DNA of 64,000 nucleotides from Arachis hypogaea (taxonomy: Eukaryota > Streptophyta > Magnoliopsida > Fabales > Fabaceae): positions 113,166,276-113,230,275 of the forward strand of contig NC_092048.1 of assembly GCF_003086295.3 (NCBI RefSeq), given 5' to 3'. Shown piece by piece: positions 1 to 12,025 of this stretch (positions within the stretch are counted from its first letter, which is position 1; each line of letters begins with the position of its first letter). Made by a program: the position numbers and the translations under genes. The notes beneath the pieces are model-generated. The model was not told the origin of the DNA. It made no database searches and saw nothing but the letters and a program-made list of their open reading frames with translations.

Positions 1-521
1 CTTCCTGGCTATCTAAGAGATGGCTTCATAGAAGATGATAGTCTTCCTCCATATATATAGAGAGGGCAATTCCTGAACATCAGCTTGTACCTCTCCCAAG
101 CATCATGGAAGGACTCGTTCTCCTTCTACCTGAAGGTCTGAACATCTGTCACTAGCTTAGTTAATCTCTGTGAGAGAGAGAACTTGTTCAGAAATTCGTT
201 AACAACCTTATCCCAGGTGTTCACATTTCCTCTGAGTTCCATATGCCACCATTCATTTGCTTGAGCACTCAGAGCAAATGGAAAGAGTTTTAGTATGGGA
301 ACTTTAGGGTCCACTCCATTGGCCTCTACAGTGTCATAGAACTGCAGGAAGTCAGAGATGAACTTACTTAAATTTTTCTGTGGGTGTCCATGAAACTGGC
401 ACTTTTGTCGTAATAATAGGATCTAGTCTAAGTTGACCTTAAAGTCATCTGAGTCAGTAGGAGTGTCAAATGTATAGGAACCCAGAGGTCTCCCAATTTG
501 TGTATTCCCCTTTTGATCCAT
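1..521 (-). pseudogene. Element H gag fragment, broken, runs off left edge
   Basis: Reads leftward from an ATG at 519-521. The segment after about residue 35 matches the retrotransposon gag capsid region: a CQFHGHPQ-like block, then FLQFYDTVEANGVDP, LFPFALS and WDKVVNEFLNKF, aligning with the intact gag of element A. Two in-frame stops interrupt it, at 423-425 and 126-128. At the second, the homologues read QTFRQKE and this copy reads QTFR-stop-KE, so a CAG codon became TAG. The N-terminus differs from A and B, so H is a separate subfamily. No CCHC zinc knuckle is visible. The remainder of the gene lies outside the window. Identification as gag is firm; the copy cannot make a full protein. 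Confidence 0.8.
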
Positions 522-1242
522 AGTGACTTCGGTATTCTTGCATACATAAATAAGAGACAAAGAAAAATGGGAGTCTCTATGTCACAGTATAAGGAGCTCC
601 GAGTGAAATATCCAAAAGAAATAGAAGAGAATAAAGAGTTAGAATTCAAAAATTAAAGAGGGAAAAGAAATTTAAAAATTTTAAATTTTTTTGATTAAAT
701 TCAAAAATAATAAATAAAAATAGAAAACTAAATTAAAAAATTCGAAAATAAAATAAAAAATTTAGAAAGAAAGGGATTTAAAATTTTTGAAATTCAAAAA
801 GAAAGATAAACAATAAACTAACAAGATTCGAAAAGAAAGATAACAAATTTGATTTTGAAAATTTTAAAATTCCAAAAGAGAAAGTCAAACAAAAAGATTT
901 GAAATTTGGATTCGAAAAGAAAGAAAAGATTTGAAATTTAGAATTTAAAAAAAAAAGTCAAACTAGATAAGATAAAATTTAAAAATTTAAAATTTAAAAG
1001 ATTTGAAATTTTGAAATTTAAAATTTAAAAGATTTGAAATTTAAATTTGAGATTTTGAAAATTAAAATTTAAAGATTTAAAATTCAAATTTAAAATTTTA
1101 AAGATCAAGAATCTAGAAAGATAAGATTTGAAAAGATTTGATTTTCAAATTTGAATTTTAAAAATTGAATTTGAATTAAAATATGATAAGATTTTGAAAA
1201 TTGAATTTTAATTTTTGAATTTTGATTTTGAAACAAGATAAG
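522..1242 (-). other. Element H 5' leader, distal part (AT-rich)
   Basis: Very AT-rich untranslated leader between the PBS and gag of H, made of AAATTTNGAAA-like low-complexity sequence. Similar AT-rich leaders precede gag in A and B. It is interrupted at 1242 by element X and resumes at 7917. No coding potential seen. Confidence 0.6.
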
Positions 1243-1449
1243 TGTAAAATTCCAGATTTTTAAAAGTTAAATAATTAGCTATTTATGAACTAATATATTA
1301 TACTGAGATGTAATTTTTGAAAAAATTATTTTTAACAAAAATAATTAAATAAAATTTTATAATTAATGAAGTTTAATTTAATTATTTTTTATTTTATTAA
1401 ATTTAAATTATTTATAAAAAATATTTTAATTAGACAAATATTAAATTAG

Positions 1450-1530
<81 letters not shown>

Positions 1531-3840
1531 AGTTTAAAAAAAAGAAAAAAAAAAAGAAAAGAAAAGAATGGCCGAAGCCATTAAGAGAACCAAGAAAGAA
1601 ATAGAATGTGGCTTACTATGCTTACTACACTTACTATGCTTACTATGCATGTATATATATATCATACTAATGACACCTGATGAACTCATAATAACCACAA
1701 ATCTTCTATTAATATTACCAACCCGTAGTTATCTTCCTTTTCCCTTTATTCATCACCAATTGAGCTTAGAGAAAAAAAAAAAAAAAAGAGAGACCGAGAG
1801 AGTTCTTATATGAGCCGTAACCTTTCATTAATTTTTGGCCTCGATTTTTTGTGATCTATAACTCCAATTAAAAATCTAATTCGATAAAAGTGTTTGTATC
1901 TTTCTCCTTTATACGTTGGTATAATTTTTGTTCGGTAGAAGTTGACAGTGACGTAGTTTCTCTTTCTCTTGAGTTTGGCCAATTAGAGTTTTAGGAGACA
2001 CATACAATTTCTGACATTTTCTTCTTCAGCAGCTCGATCAAAAAACTTCTCCAGAGCTTCTGTTGTTTTGATTTCGTACAGAGGTAGGAGATTTTATTTT
2101 AAAATTAATCATTTTGATTTATGAATGCCATTAATGTTTAGTGAATAAGTGCAAATAATTTATAAATGTCTCGTGACTAGTTTTGTTGTTGTGAGAGGTT
2201 AATTGATGAAATTGAATTGCGACTGATTGAATTGAGGCTGTGACTGATGTTGATTTTCTGATTTTGATGGAATTGTTTAAAGTTCTTATTTATGAGATTA
2301 TGCAGAATTTGTTGGTTGTGGTTGAAAATTCTGATTATTGAGCTGGAAAGTCAGTTTGATTGAATACAATGTAAAATGATTTTATTTTCTTAATCTAGGG
2401 TTACTTTGATATTGAAAATAAATCCGCATTTGAAACGATTTGAGATAGTGGAAATGAGTTTTATTGATTTATCAAAAATGATTCTTTTAGTCTTTTGAAA
2501 AAGGTTTAAATCTGAAATGGTTTTGAAGTTAGTTTGGGAAAATCATGATTAAGTAAGATCTGGTTTTTGTATGAAAGAAGAACTTCTTGTAAATAAAGTA
2601 GTTTCGGAGGTTTGAAAAAGGTTATAAAGAGTAATGTTGGTTTTAAATAAAAAATGATTTGAGTTCGGTTTATTAAGAAAATGAATCTCTGCCACAGGAG
2701 AGTAGAGAACAAAGATCAAAGAATGTATTAATTAAAGAGATTGTCTGCCACAGGAGAGCAGATGTGACATTATTTGGGCCTTAGTGCCAAATATAACGTG
2801 GGGACGCCCACACACTGAGAACTGTTTTTCAGATGTACACTTATTGATTTGGAAAGTCACACTGTATGCGGCCTAGCCATACGACTTAAAGTTACATTGT
2901 ATGCAGCCTAACCGTACGACTTATAAGCACACTGTATGCATCTGGAAAGCAATACCTAGGACTTGTGCCCGGGTAATGTCGGGAGCGGGTAGGAAACCGA
3001 CACATGACCTCATGACCTGCACTAGGGATAGACATGCATCATGTTGTTTGCACATTTGCATTTGGTTGTGTTTGCTTGTATTACTTCTCTGTGATTGTGC
3101 TGTTTGACTTGTTTGTATGTTGGTTTGGACCTCTTACTTGTGCTATTAGTTTACGAATGTATTGAGGTGTTTAAGAAATGATGTTGTGATTGTTGAGGAT
3201 TAATTATCTGACTGAGAGATGGGTAATGTGACAAGTATTATATTTAAAATTTGATTTGAGTTTAGAGATTTCAAAAGAGGTAATTAGTTAGCTAAAGTAA
3301 AACCAAAAGTATTTTAAAAAATGTTTGATAGAAATATAGTTTTTTTAAAGTAAAGTTAATTATTTGTATTTTATTTCACTACTTTTACGGCATTTCCATT
3401 CCCTACTGAGAACGCGTGGTTTGTTCTCACCCTAAAATCTTTCGCCCTTTTAGTGACACAGGTTCGAAGACTCAGTTTGAAGCTGTGGGCGATTATTAGT
3501 CTTATTTAAGTTAAGTTTATGTGTTGAGTCGCTTTCGTAGAATTCCCTCGCCTTTGTTATTAAGCTTTTATTTTATACAGAGGGATAGGAATTGTATGTG
3601 AGTTTCATTTGAATTCCTTTGTATGATATTTATTATTATTAATAATTATGTGATTATTATTATTTGAAGATCTTTGAAATGTGGTTTTAATTAATAGAAA
3701 CAAAACTTTTCGACTTTTTCTTAAAAATTGAAACACGGAATTGAACTAAAGGCTCAGTATTAAATAGTAAATATGAAAAACAGGTCAGTAATGCCTCACT
3801 TTTGGTACGATCATGACGTGCTAAAAGTTAGGGTGTTACA
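1243..3840 (+). repeat. Element X 5' LTR
   Basis: 2598 bp, closely matching 5321-7911 along its whole length by eye. It contains a long ATT microsatellite near its start and the block GCCACAGGAGAG repeated about 50 bp apart. No convincing protein is encoded; short ORFs here reappear in the other LTR as non-conserved readings. Confidence 0.9.
1452..1529. repeat. (ATT)n microsatellite in X 5' LTR
   Basis: About 26 uninterrupted ATT units. The matching site in the 3' LTR (about 5535-5557) has only about 7, so the tract changed length after insertion. Confidence 0.95.
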
Positions 3841-3843
3841 TTA

Positions 3844-3855
3844 TGGTATCAGAGC
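3844..3855 (+). promoter_or_regulatory. Element X primer-binding site (tRNA-iMet)
   Basis: TGGTATCAGAGC, the standard plant minus-strand primer site complementary to initiator tRNA-Met, 3 bp after the LTR end. Confidence 0.9.
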
Positions 3856-5307
3856 AGTTCGTTCCTGTTAGAGCCTTGGGAATGGACTGATTATGCTTCA
3901 TTGCATACTCTGAGTGTCTGTCATGCAATAGGACTTGTCTTAATGACAAGAGTTTGAGTTTTAAATGCATGACTGTCTATTGATTAATGCTGTTAGTCGA
4001 CCGTTGCATCTCTCATGGTATTAGGTCTGGCCAACTTAATACTGATGATTTATGTATAGGAACACTAATGGATTATCATAGACGAAATAGAAGTAATTGG
4101 TAATGCTAATTACAGGGTTTGGGGAATGCTAGAGGATGCATCCCGAGGTTACTCGGCTACGTGTTTTGGACTCTGCTAGTCTCATGTGATTTGTTCCTTT
4201 ATGGTTTACCTTGAAGTTCATATTCGAGGTTTCTTTCTTAAAAAGTAGTTTGCTTATTCTCCAATCATGTTCCCTGTTCATATGCATTCTCGATGATCTT
4301 AAAGGCATATGTCTGCTTTCCTTGAAATGCAATTTGGTTCTTCGCTTCATGTCTTGCGTCTCATGAATATCCCTACCGGATTGTATCCTTGGTATCTTCT
4401 TGATTTTCTTGTCTTAACTTCTTATTGGGAAGAAGCTTTGATTTGATTTGTTCCCTGTCTGATTGTATTCTTAAATATTTTTTTAAATTTTTGTGAACCC
4501 CGTCTATAAATTTTGTTCTTCTCTTCCTAAGTTTGATATCCTTTTAGGTAACTCAAGCTTGTTTTAGAGTAATGTGCGATTCCTTGGATAACTGCCTTGT
4601 GTTGTTTAAACTCTTTACTTGGCTCATGTATTCTTTGATGTAATTTTGGACTTGTTGATGCATTAAAGAGAAACGTAGAAATCTTTGTGAATATTGTCCT
4701 TGTTGTTTGTCCTTTCTCTGAGGTCTTGTATCTTTTTGAGTGACTTGAGACTTGTTTTAGCGACACGTACGATCGTTAGATATAGCAAGCGATATTTTAG
4801 TTCTTTAGGATATGTTTTGCGGACGCGGAAGGTGGAGTTTGTGAGTTCAATGTGCAAACGATATACCCGTCATTCTAATACCAGCCTGCTTTGTAACCTT
4901 TCTGCATCGAGCCTATCTTATATCTTCCTCTTTGCGCCAGACTTTTTCCTATATTTTAAGCCATAAGAATATCCTGGATTTGAAAACTGTATATATATAT
5001 ATTTTTGTTGAGACCTTAAAGCTTCATTCTAATACCAGCCTGCTTTGTAACCTTTTTGCATCGAGCCTATCTTATATCTTCCTCTTTGCGCCAGACTTTT
5101 TCCTATATTTTAAGCCATAAGAATATCCTGGATTTGAAAACTGTATATATATATATATATATATATATGTTGAGACCTTAAAGCTTCTTCCTTATATGTT
5201 ACATCTTATATATGCCAAAATATTTTGCTTTTTTTCCTAATGTGTTCAAAGTAAAGCTAGTTTGGACTTTTTTCATTTTATATCAATTTTCGAAGACAAA
5301 TTTTTAT
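3856..5307 (+). other. Element X internal region, non-coding
   Basis: No recognisable gag or pol reading on either strand; the longest readings are under 95 codons and lack conserved motifs. It contains a 154-bp tandem duplication at 4871-5187. Sequence is moderately AT-rich. Confidence 0.7.
4871..5187. repeat. 154-bp tandem duplication
   Basis: The block starting CATTCTAATACCAGCCTG at 4871 restarts at 5025 with very few changes and a variable TA run. Two copies only. Confidence 0.9.
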
Positions 5308-5320
5308 AAATGGGGTAGGA
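5308..5320 (+). promoter_or_regulatory. Element X polypurine tract
   Basis: AAATGGGGTAGGA directly before the 3' LTR: expected position and composition for plus-strand priming. Confidence 0.85.
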
Positions 5321-5664
5321 TGTAAAATCCCGGATTTTTAAAAATTAAATAATTAGCTATTTATGAGCTAATATATTATATTAAGATATAATTTTTAAGA
5401 AAATTATTTTTAACAAAAATAATTAAATAAAATTTTATGATTATTAAAGTTTAATTTAATTATTATTTATTTTATTAAATTTAAATTATTTATAAAAAAA
5501 TATTTTAATTAGATAAATATTAAATTGATTTTATTTTTATTATTATTATTATTATTAAAGTTTAAAAAAAAAAGAAAAAAAAGAAAAGAATGGCCGAAGC
5601 CATTAAAAGAACGAAGAAAGAAATAGAATGTGGCTTACTATGCTTACTACACTTACTATGATTA

Positions 5665-5701
<37 letters not shown>

Positions 5702-7911
5702 AGGAATTGAAAACGTGGCATGTATGGATGTAGATATATATCATACTAATGACACCTAATAAAACTCATAATAACCACAAATCTTCTATTAATAGTAGTT
5801 ATCTTCTTTTTCCCTTTATTCATCACCAATTGAGCTTAAAGAAAAAAAAAAAAGAGAGAGACCGAGAGAGCTTTTATATGAGCCGTAACCTTTCATTAAT
5901 TTTTGGCTTCGATTTTTTGTGATTCATAACTCCAATTAAAAATTTAATCCGATAAAAATGTTTGTATTTTTCTCTTCTACACGTTGATATTATTTTTGTC
6001 CGGTAGAAGTTGACGATAACGTAGCTCCTCTTTCTCTTGAGTTCGGCCAATTGGAGTTCTAGGAAGCACATACGATTTCTGATATTTTCTTCTTCAGTAG
6101 TTCGGTCAGAAAACTTTTCCGAAACTTTCGTTGTTTTGATTTCGTATGGAGGTAGGGAATTTTATTTTAAAATTAATCGTTTTGATTTATGAATGCCATT
6201 AAAGTTTAGTGAATAAGTGCAAATAATTTATAAATATCTCGTGACTAGTTTTGTTATTGTGAGTGCTTAATTGATGAAATTGAATTACGACTGGTTGAAT
6301 TGAGGCTGTGACTGATGTTGGTTTTCTGATTTTGATGGAATTGTTTAAAGTTCTGATTTATGAGATTATGCAGAATTGGTTGGTTGTGGCTGAAAATTCT
6401 GATTATTGAGTTGGAAAGTCGGTTTGATTGAATACTATGTAAAATAATTTTCTTTTCTTAATCTAGGGTTACTTTGATATTGAAAATAAATCCGCATTTG
6501 AAACGATTTGAGATAGTGGGAATGAGTTTTATTGATTTATCAAAAATGATTCTTTTAGTCTTTTGAAAGAGGTTTAAATCTAAAATGGTTTTGAAGTTGG
6601 TTTGGAAAAATCATGGTTAAGTAAGAACTGATTTTTGTATGAAAGAAGAACTTCTTGTAAATAAAGTAGTTTTGGAGGTTTGGAAAAGGTTATAAAGAGT
6701 GATGTTGGTTTTAAATAAAAAAATGATTTGAGTTCGGTTTATTAAGAAAATGAATCTCTACCACAGGAGAGCAGAGAACAAAGATCAAAGAATGTATTAA
6801 TTAAAGAGATTATCTGCCACAGGAGAGCAGATGTGACATTGTTTGGGCCTTAGTGTCAAATGTAACGTGGGGACGCCCACACACTGAGAACTGTTTTCTA
6901 GATGTACGCTTATTGATTTGGAAAGTCACAGTGTATGCGGCCTAGCCGTACGACTTAAAGTCACACTGTATGCGGCCTAGCCGTACGACTTATAAGCACA
7001 CTGTATGCATCTGGAAAGCCATACCTGGGACTTGTGCCCGGGTAATGTCGGGAGTGGGTAGGCAACCGACACATGAGCTCATGGTCTGCACTAGGGATAG
7101 ACATGCATCATGTTGTTTGCACATTTGCATTTGGTTGTGTTTGCTTGTATTACTTCTCTGTGATTCTGCTGTTTGACTTGTTTGTATGTTGGTTTGGACC
7201 TCTTACTTGTGCTATTAGTTTACGAATGTATTGAGGTGTTTAAGAATTGATGTTGTGATTGTTGAGGATTAATTATGTGACTGAGAGATGGGTAATATGA
7301 CCAATTTTATATTTAAAATTTGATTTGAGTTTAGAGATTTCAAAAGAGGTAATTAGTTAGCTAAAGTAAAACCAAAAGAATTTTCAAAAAGGTTTGATAG
7401 AAATATAGTTTTTTTTTTAAGTAAAGTTAATTATTTATATTTTATTTCACTACTTTTACGGCATTTTCATTCTCTACTGAGAACGCGTGGTTTGTTCTCA
7501 CCCCAAAATCTTCCACCCTTTCAGTGACACAGGTTCGAAGACTCAGTTTGAAGCTGTGGGCAATTATTAGTCTTATTTGAGTTAAGTTTATGTGTTGAGT
7601 CGCTTTACTAGAATTTCCTCACCTTTGTTATTAAGCTTTTATTTTATACAGAGGGATAGGAATTGTATGTGAGTTTCATTTGAATTCTTTTGTATGATAT
7701 TTATTATTATTAATAATTATGTGATTATTATTATTTGAAGATCTTTGAAATGTGGTTTTAATTAATAGAAACAAAACTTTTCAACTTTTTCTTAAAAATT
7801 GAAACGTGAAATTGAACTAAAGGCTCAGTATTAAATAGTAAATATGGAAAACAGGTCAGTAATGCCTCACTTTTGGTGCGATCATGACGTGCTAAAAGTT
7901 AGGGTGTTACA
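5321..7911 (+). repeat. Element X 3' LTR
   Basis: 2591 bp, partner of 1243-3840. Differences from the 5' copy include a shorter ATT tract, an added CT/TA run near 5665-5700, and scattered substitutions, so the insertion is not brand new. Confidence 0.9.
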
Positions 7912-7916
7912 ATAAG

Positions 7917-8639
7917 ATAAAATTTTGAAAAAGATTTGATTTTTAAATTTTAAAAGAAAGATAAGATAAGATAGAATCAAATTAAAAGAAATGATTTGAA
8001 AAGATTTTAAAAGATAAGATTTGAAATTTGAAATTCGAAATTAAGATAAGATAAGATTTTGATTTTGAAATTAAAATTTGAGATCTTTTTTGAAATTTTT
8101 GAAAATGTCAATTAAAAGTAGAAAAGATATTTTTTATTTTTTGAATTAATAAAGAAAGAGAAAAACAACGAAAAGACACCAAACTTAAAATTTTTAGGTC
8201 TAAGGACACAAAATTTCGAAAATTGCAAAAAAAAGAAAACACCAGAAGACACTAAACTTAAAACTTTTAAGATCAAAACAAGAAAAGAAACAAGAACAAC
8301 TTGAATTCCAAGAAAGAGCACAAAATGATTTTCGAAAATTTAAAGAAACAAAGAACACACAAAGGACATCAAACCTAAGAATTGACATTAGACTCAAACA
8401 AAAGACACTATTTTTTTTTGGAAAAAGAAAACAAGAAATTCGAAACTTTAACAAGAATAAGAACAAAGACTCAAACAAAAAGATAAAGATAAAAAAGAAA
8501 AGCAAAGATATTTGAAAAATTTTTGAATTTTTTTTTTCGAAAAAAATAAAAGACTCAAACAAAATTAAAAACAATACCTAATCTAAGCAACAAGATAATC
8601 CATTAGTTGTCAAATCCGAACAATCCCTGGCAACGGCGC
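7917..8639 (-). other. Element H 5' leader, proximal part, ending in its PBS
   Basis: Continuation of the AT-rich leader after the X insertion. It holds two copies of the minus-strand motif AAGTTTGGTGT or a close variant (near 8178 and 8250). At 8623-8639 lies most of a PBS reading, on the minus strand, GCGCCGTTGCCAGGGAT: tRNA-Asp type with one mismatch. Element C enters here. Phenylalanine-rich minus-strand readings in this stretch are composition artefacts. Confidence 0.65.
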
Positions 8640-10127
8640 TGATAAACCCATATTTTATGATATATTTTGTGCTTAATTTAAGTGATTTATTCAATCCTTC
8701 ACCCACTTATTCATATTAATTGCATGGTTTTACTTTCCCTTCCTTATTATGTGATGTATGTGAAAAACATGTTTCCTATGCTTTAATATTAACTATTTTA
8801 ATTACCTTTATAACCATTCGATGCCGTGATTAGTGTGTTGAGTAGTTTCAGATCTTCTAAGGTAGGAATGACTTAAAGGATGGAAAGGAAACATACAAAA
8901 ATGGAAGGAAATCACAAAACGGAGCTTCTGAAGAAACGGGCATCCACGCGATCGCATGGATGAAGCGATCGCGTGCCAAGCGCGAATCAGCAACGACGCG
9001 GCCGCATGACTGACGCGACCGCGCGCCTTAAGCAGAACGCACATGACGCGGTTGCATGACTGACGCTACCGCGTGGCAAGGAAATGCTCCGAATGACGCG
9101 ACCGTGTGACCCACGCGGACGCGTGACAGAGGCCACGCACCAGAAATTGCAGAAAATGCTCATAGCGAATTCTGAAGCTCTTTTTGGCCCAAATCCAAGT
9201 CCAGAAGGCATAGACCAGAGGTTACAAAGTGAGGGAACGCATCCATTCAGAGAGAGCTCGCCAATTTTCACTTTCCATGATTTAGATTTAGTTTGAGAGA
9301 GGTTCTCTCCTCTCTCTCTTAGGATTAGGATTAGGATTTAGGACTTCTCTTAGTTTGTAAGAGTGACTCTCGATCCAGGTTTAATATTTACTTTAATGCT
9401 TTTATTCGTACCTATAAATGTTGCCAACTTGACTTATGAACCCTTTCCATGTTATGATTTGAATTAATGATTATTTGAGGTATTTCAGTTATTGATTGCT
9501 TTCTCCTTAATTTGTGTTACCATTGCTTTTCATCTAAGGACATTTTTATTCCAATAATTTTACTTTTTCCCTTTTGGTCTTGGTTAAGAAATCGGTAACT
9601 CAACATTATTAAACTCAGCATAATTGATAATCGTTATCTTGCTAATTGAATTGAACTTCAATAATCTCAACTTTTTCTTAGGAAATAAATAGGATTCGAA
9701 GGTCAAACTAATTAGTCCCTTGACTTTCCTTTGCCTTAGTAAAGGTTAACTAAATGGAATTTAGATTCAACTTTCATTATTGTTGAGAGAGATAACTAAG
9801 TTGGACTTCCAATTTCTCTTACCTTGCCAAAAGCTTGCTTTATAGTATTTATTTATTTTAATTGCCATTTGAATTATTTGTCATATCTACTCTTCACTCT
9901 CAACTCCGAATTTACAACCTCCATAACCAACAATAAGAACATACGTCCTTGCAGTTCCTTGAGAAGACGACCCGAGGTTTGAATACTCGGTTAACAATTT
10001 TTAAAAGGGGTTTGTTACTTGTGACACTCAAAACGTTTGTATGAAAGGACTTTTGAAGGTTTAGAAACTATACTTGCAACGAGGATTTATCCACAAATTT
10101 CTAGACCACGCAAAAGTTCTCTCGTCA
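8640..10127 (+). repeat. Element C 5' LTR
   Basis: 1488 bp. Carries four pairs of CG-rich 12-bp palindromes at 8946-9124 and, near its end, a hairpin-capable CCGAG...CTCGG block next to ACGACCC. Short readings through the palindromes (Arg/Ala/His-rich) are not genes. Confidence 0.92.
8946..9124. repeat. Palindrome-pair array in C 5' LTR
   Basis: Eight 12-mers of the form AYGCGNNCGCRT (some degenerate) at 8946/8963, 8996/9013, 9046/9063 and 9096/9113: each pair offset by 17 bp, pairs every 50 bp. The same array is in the 3' LTR near 17432-17610. Confidence 0.9.
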
Positions 10128-10130
10128 AAA

Positions 10131-10148
10131 TGGTGCCGTTGCCGGGGA
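10131..10148 (+). promoter_or_regulatory. Element C primer-binding site (tRNA-Asp type)
   Basis: TGGTGCCGTTGCCGGGGA, 3 bp after the LTR; one base differs from the tRNA-Asp complement TGGCGCCGTTGCCGGGGA. Confidence 0.85.
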
Positions 10149-10243
10149 ACTGCTAACGTGTGCCTTATTATTGGTTATTATAAATATTTTTCTTTTGGTT
10201 ATTTATTTATTTTTGTTTTTCCTTTTCATCTTTATTTGCTACC

Positions 10244-11808
10244 ATGAATTCTCACCCCTCTCGCTTTGAGTTTGGTTCTAACTTTGTTGAAAGAAATAGA
10301 AGTTACAGCAGGAATGTGCATCAAGGTCAGACCAATCAAGGATGGATGGAGCCAAGAGGATCTAATCAACCCTTTAGGCAGCAACACCCTCCAAGATATC
10401 CTGGACAAAGACCATTCTACAATGCATACCCAGCTGAAAGATATGGTGGACAACCTTGTAACTACCAACAAGCCCCACCCCGTGCATATAAACCATCCTT
10501 TCAACATAACCTCAAACCACCACACTCACAAGCTTCTCTTCACCATTCGCCACCATATGATCCTTCCTTACCCCAGTACCAATCCAATCACTCCCAACCA
10601 CCACCACTTCTCTATGTATCATGCCCAAGTCTGGCAACCCGAGAAGCAGAGGTTCGCCTAAAGGAAACAGTAAATAAATTTCAAACAACCATTCGACAAC
10701 TGGAGCAAGTAGTAATTCAATGGGTTTCTAGGCGCTCAAATACACAAGGATCAGCCATAGCCCCATGTGAACAGTCTAACAAAGAGCGTAGCATGAAGGA
10801 GATACCAGAAACTCCAGTGGATAAGACAGAGAACGAATTCGTACTAGAACAAGTAGAAGAAGCTGTCATTGTTCAAGAAGAAGAGTTGGTTGAAGATCTA
10901 GGAGATGATGAACCTCCATGGGAATCCAGACTGAGGAGAACTCCATCAAGGATGCTACAGTTGATGCTAAGGAGGATATTGTACAATCTCCAAGGCAAGT
11001 TGTTTATGAAGAATCAGACGGAATAACCCAGGACACAAATTCCCTTGATGATGATAGTCACAAGTCAAATTCTCTTAGTAACGAACTGGCATCCGCAAGT
11101 GAATTCTCTGAGATCGAAGAATCTTCCCCAAGTGAATATGAAGATGATGCGGAGGTAGATTTATCTCAACCTCCAATCTATGACTCAAATGATGAGGAAG
11201 ACATAGAAGACTTTGACCAGGACACAGATACAATTGTAGAACCTTGTAAGGAAGTAGAGGAATTCACAGAAGAGCACAAGGGAGTAGAACTTACAGAACC
11301 ACCGGAAACACCTATCCCAAGGCCATTACCACCTAATACAAGCTTCAAGTGGGTACAATCCTTAACCTTTAACTTTACTTATTCACTTGAATATGGTTTA
11401 CTTGAAACAGATGGCCAGCTTAGAGCTCTTTGCGGCTTTAAGAGTAAGAGGGAAATGGCTCGTACTCAGAGCTGGTGCACAAGGTTCAATAAGGTTCCAC
11501 GCTTCACCACAAAGTACACGGATTGGTATCATGCTCAATTGCATGGATCACGGAGAATGTTTGGTCACCATGGTGAGATTCTACTCTTTAAACCGCCCGA
11601 ATGGAAACATGTAGATCAAGACGGAGGCGAATTTAATAGCAAAGCCTGGGATCCTGGAATCTATTCTGACATTCGTCACTCCGGGAGCCTGAAAATTTGT
11701 CTGAAGCTGCTCAGAAGCTTTACATGCCTAGTACGGGATCCCGGAGGCTATTGGCATTCCAAGCACTGGTGGAGATTTTTGGACAAATTTAAACATAAGC
11801 CGCCATAG
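10244..11808 (+). pseudogene. Element C ORF1: acidic protein of unknown function, one frameshift
   Basis: Starts at an ATG in an ACCATGA context. Two overlapping readings (10244-11026 and 10918-11808) join into one protein if a frameshift near 10920-10950 is allowed; the homologous ORF of element D is continuous. The N-terminal third is rich in Pro, Gln, Tyr and Ser with SRFEFGSN and QGQTNQG motifs. The middle is strongly acidic. The C-terminal third carries a block conserved in D and E, LEYGLLETDGQLRALCG, then GSRRMFG and a DPG-containing tail. No CCHC knuckle, protease or polymerase motif is seen. It sits in the gag position, so a structural or packaging role is plausible but unproven. Confidence 0.75.
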
Positions 11809-11857
11809 CAAGAGGCTCCTCCGATGTCCAACTTAAGGACTTTAACTAAAAGTGCTA

Positions 11858-11875
11858 GGTGGGAGACAACCCACC
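11858..11875 (+). ncRNA. Post-ORF1 hairpin, element C
   Basis: Stem GGTGGG/CCCACC with hexaloop AGACAA, about 50 bp after the ORF1 stop. The same loop with different but complementary stems follows ORF1 in A, B, D, E and G. Confidence 0.75.
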
Positions 11876-12025
11876 ATGGTATGATCGTTCCTTTTGCAAT
11901 TTTAATTTTATTTTGTTTTGTTTGTTTTTGAATTTTATTTCTATTTTATTAAACCTGGAATCATGCATAGCATTCACATTAAGCATTGCATCCTGCATTC
12001 ATTTCAAAAAAAAAAAGGATGCATG

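Larger units (their letters stand above)
1243..7911 (+). mobile_element. Element X: non-coding LTR retrotransposon with 2.6-kb LTRs (LARD-like)
   Basis: Complete element: two long direct repeats (1243-3840 and 5321-7911) with TGTAA...TTACA ends, flanked by the 5-bp duplication ATAAG at 1238-1242 and 7912-7916. A PBS complementary to initiator tRNA-Met lies 3 bp inside the 5' LTR and a purine-rich tract abuts the 3' LTR. The 1480-bp internal region has no gag, protease, RT or integrase, so mobility must have come from an autonomous partner. Long LTRs with a non-coding core fit the LARD concept; the tRNA-Met PBS separates it from the tRNA-Asp elements around it. Confidence 0.9.

Noticed and set aside
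4694..5120. ORFs across the X tandem duplication
   Set aside because: They repeat because the DNA does; no known domain, and the LTR element is otherwise non-coding.
8112..8574. Phenylalanine-rich minus-strand ORFs
   Set aside because: Translation of AT-rich leader sequence; no start context or conservation.
9319..9341. Telomere-like GGATTA repeats
   Set aside because: Unit is TTAGGA, not the plant TTTAGGG, only about three units, and it is part of the C/E LTR.
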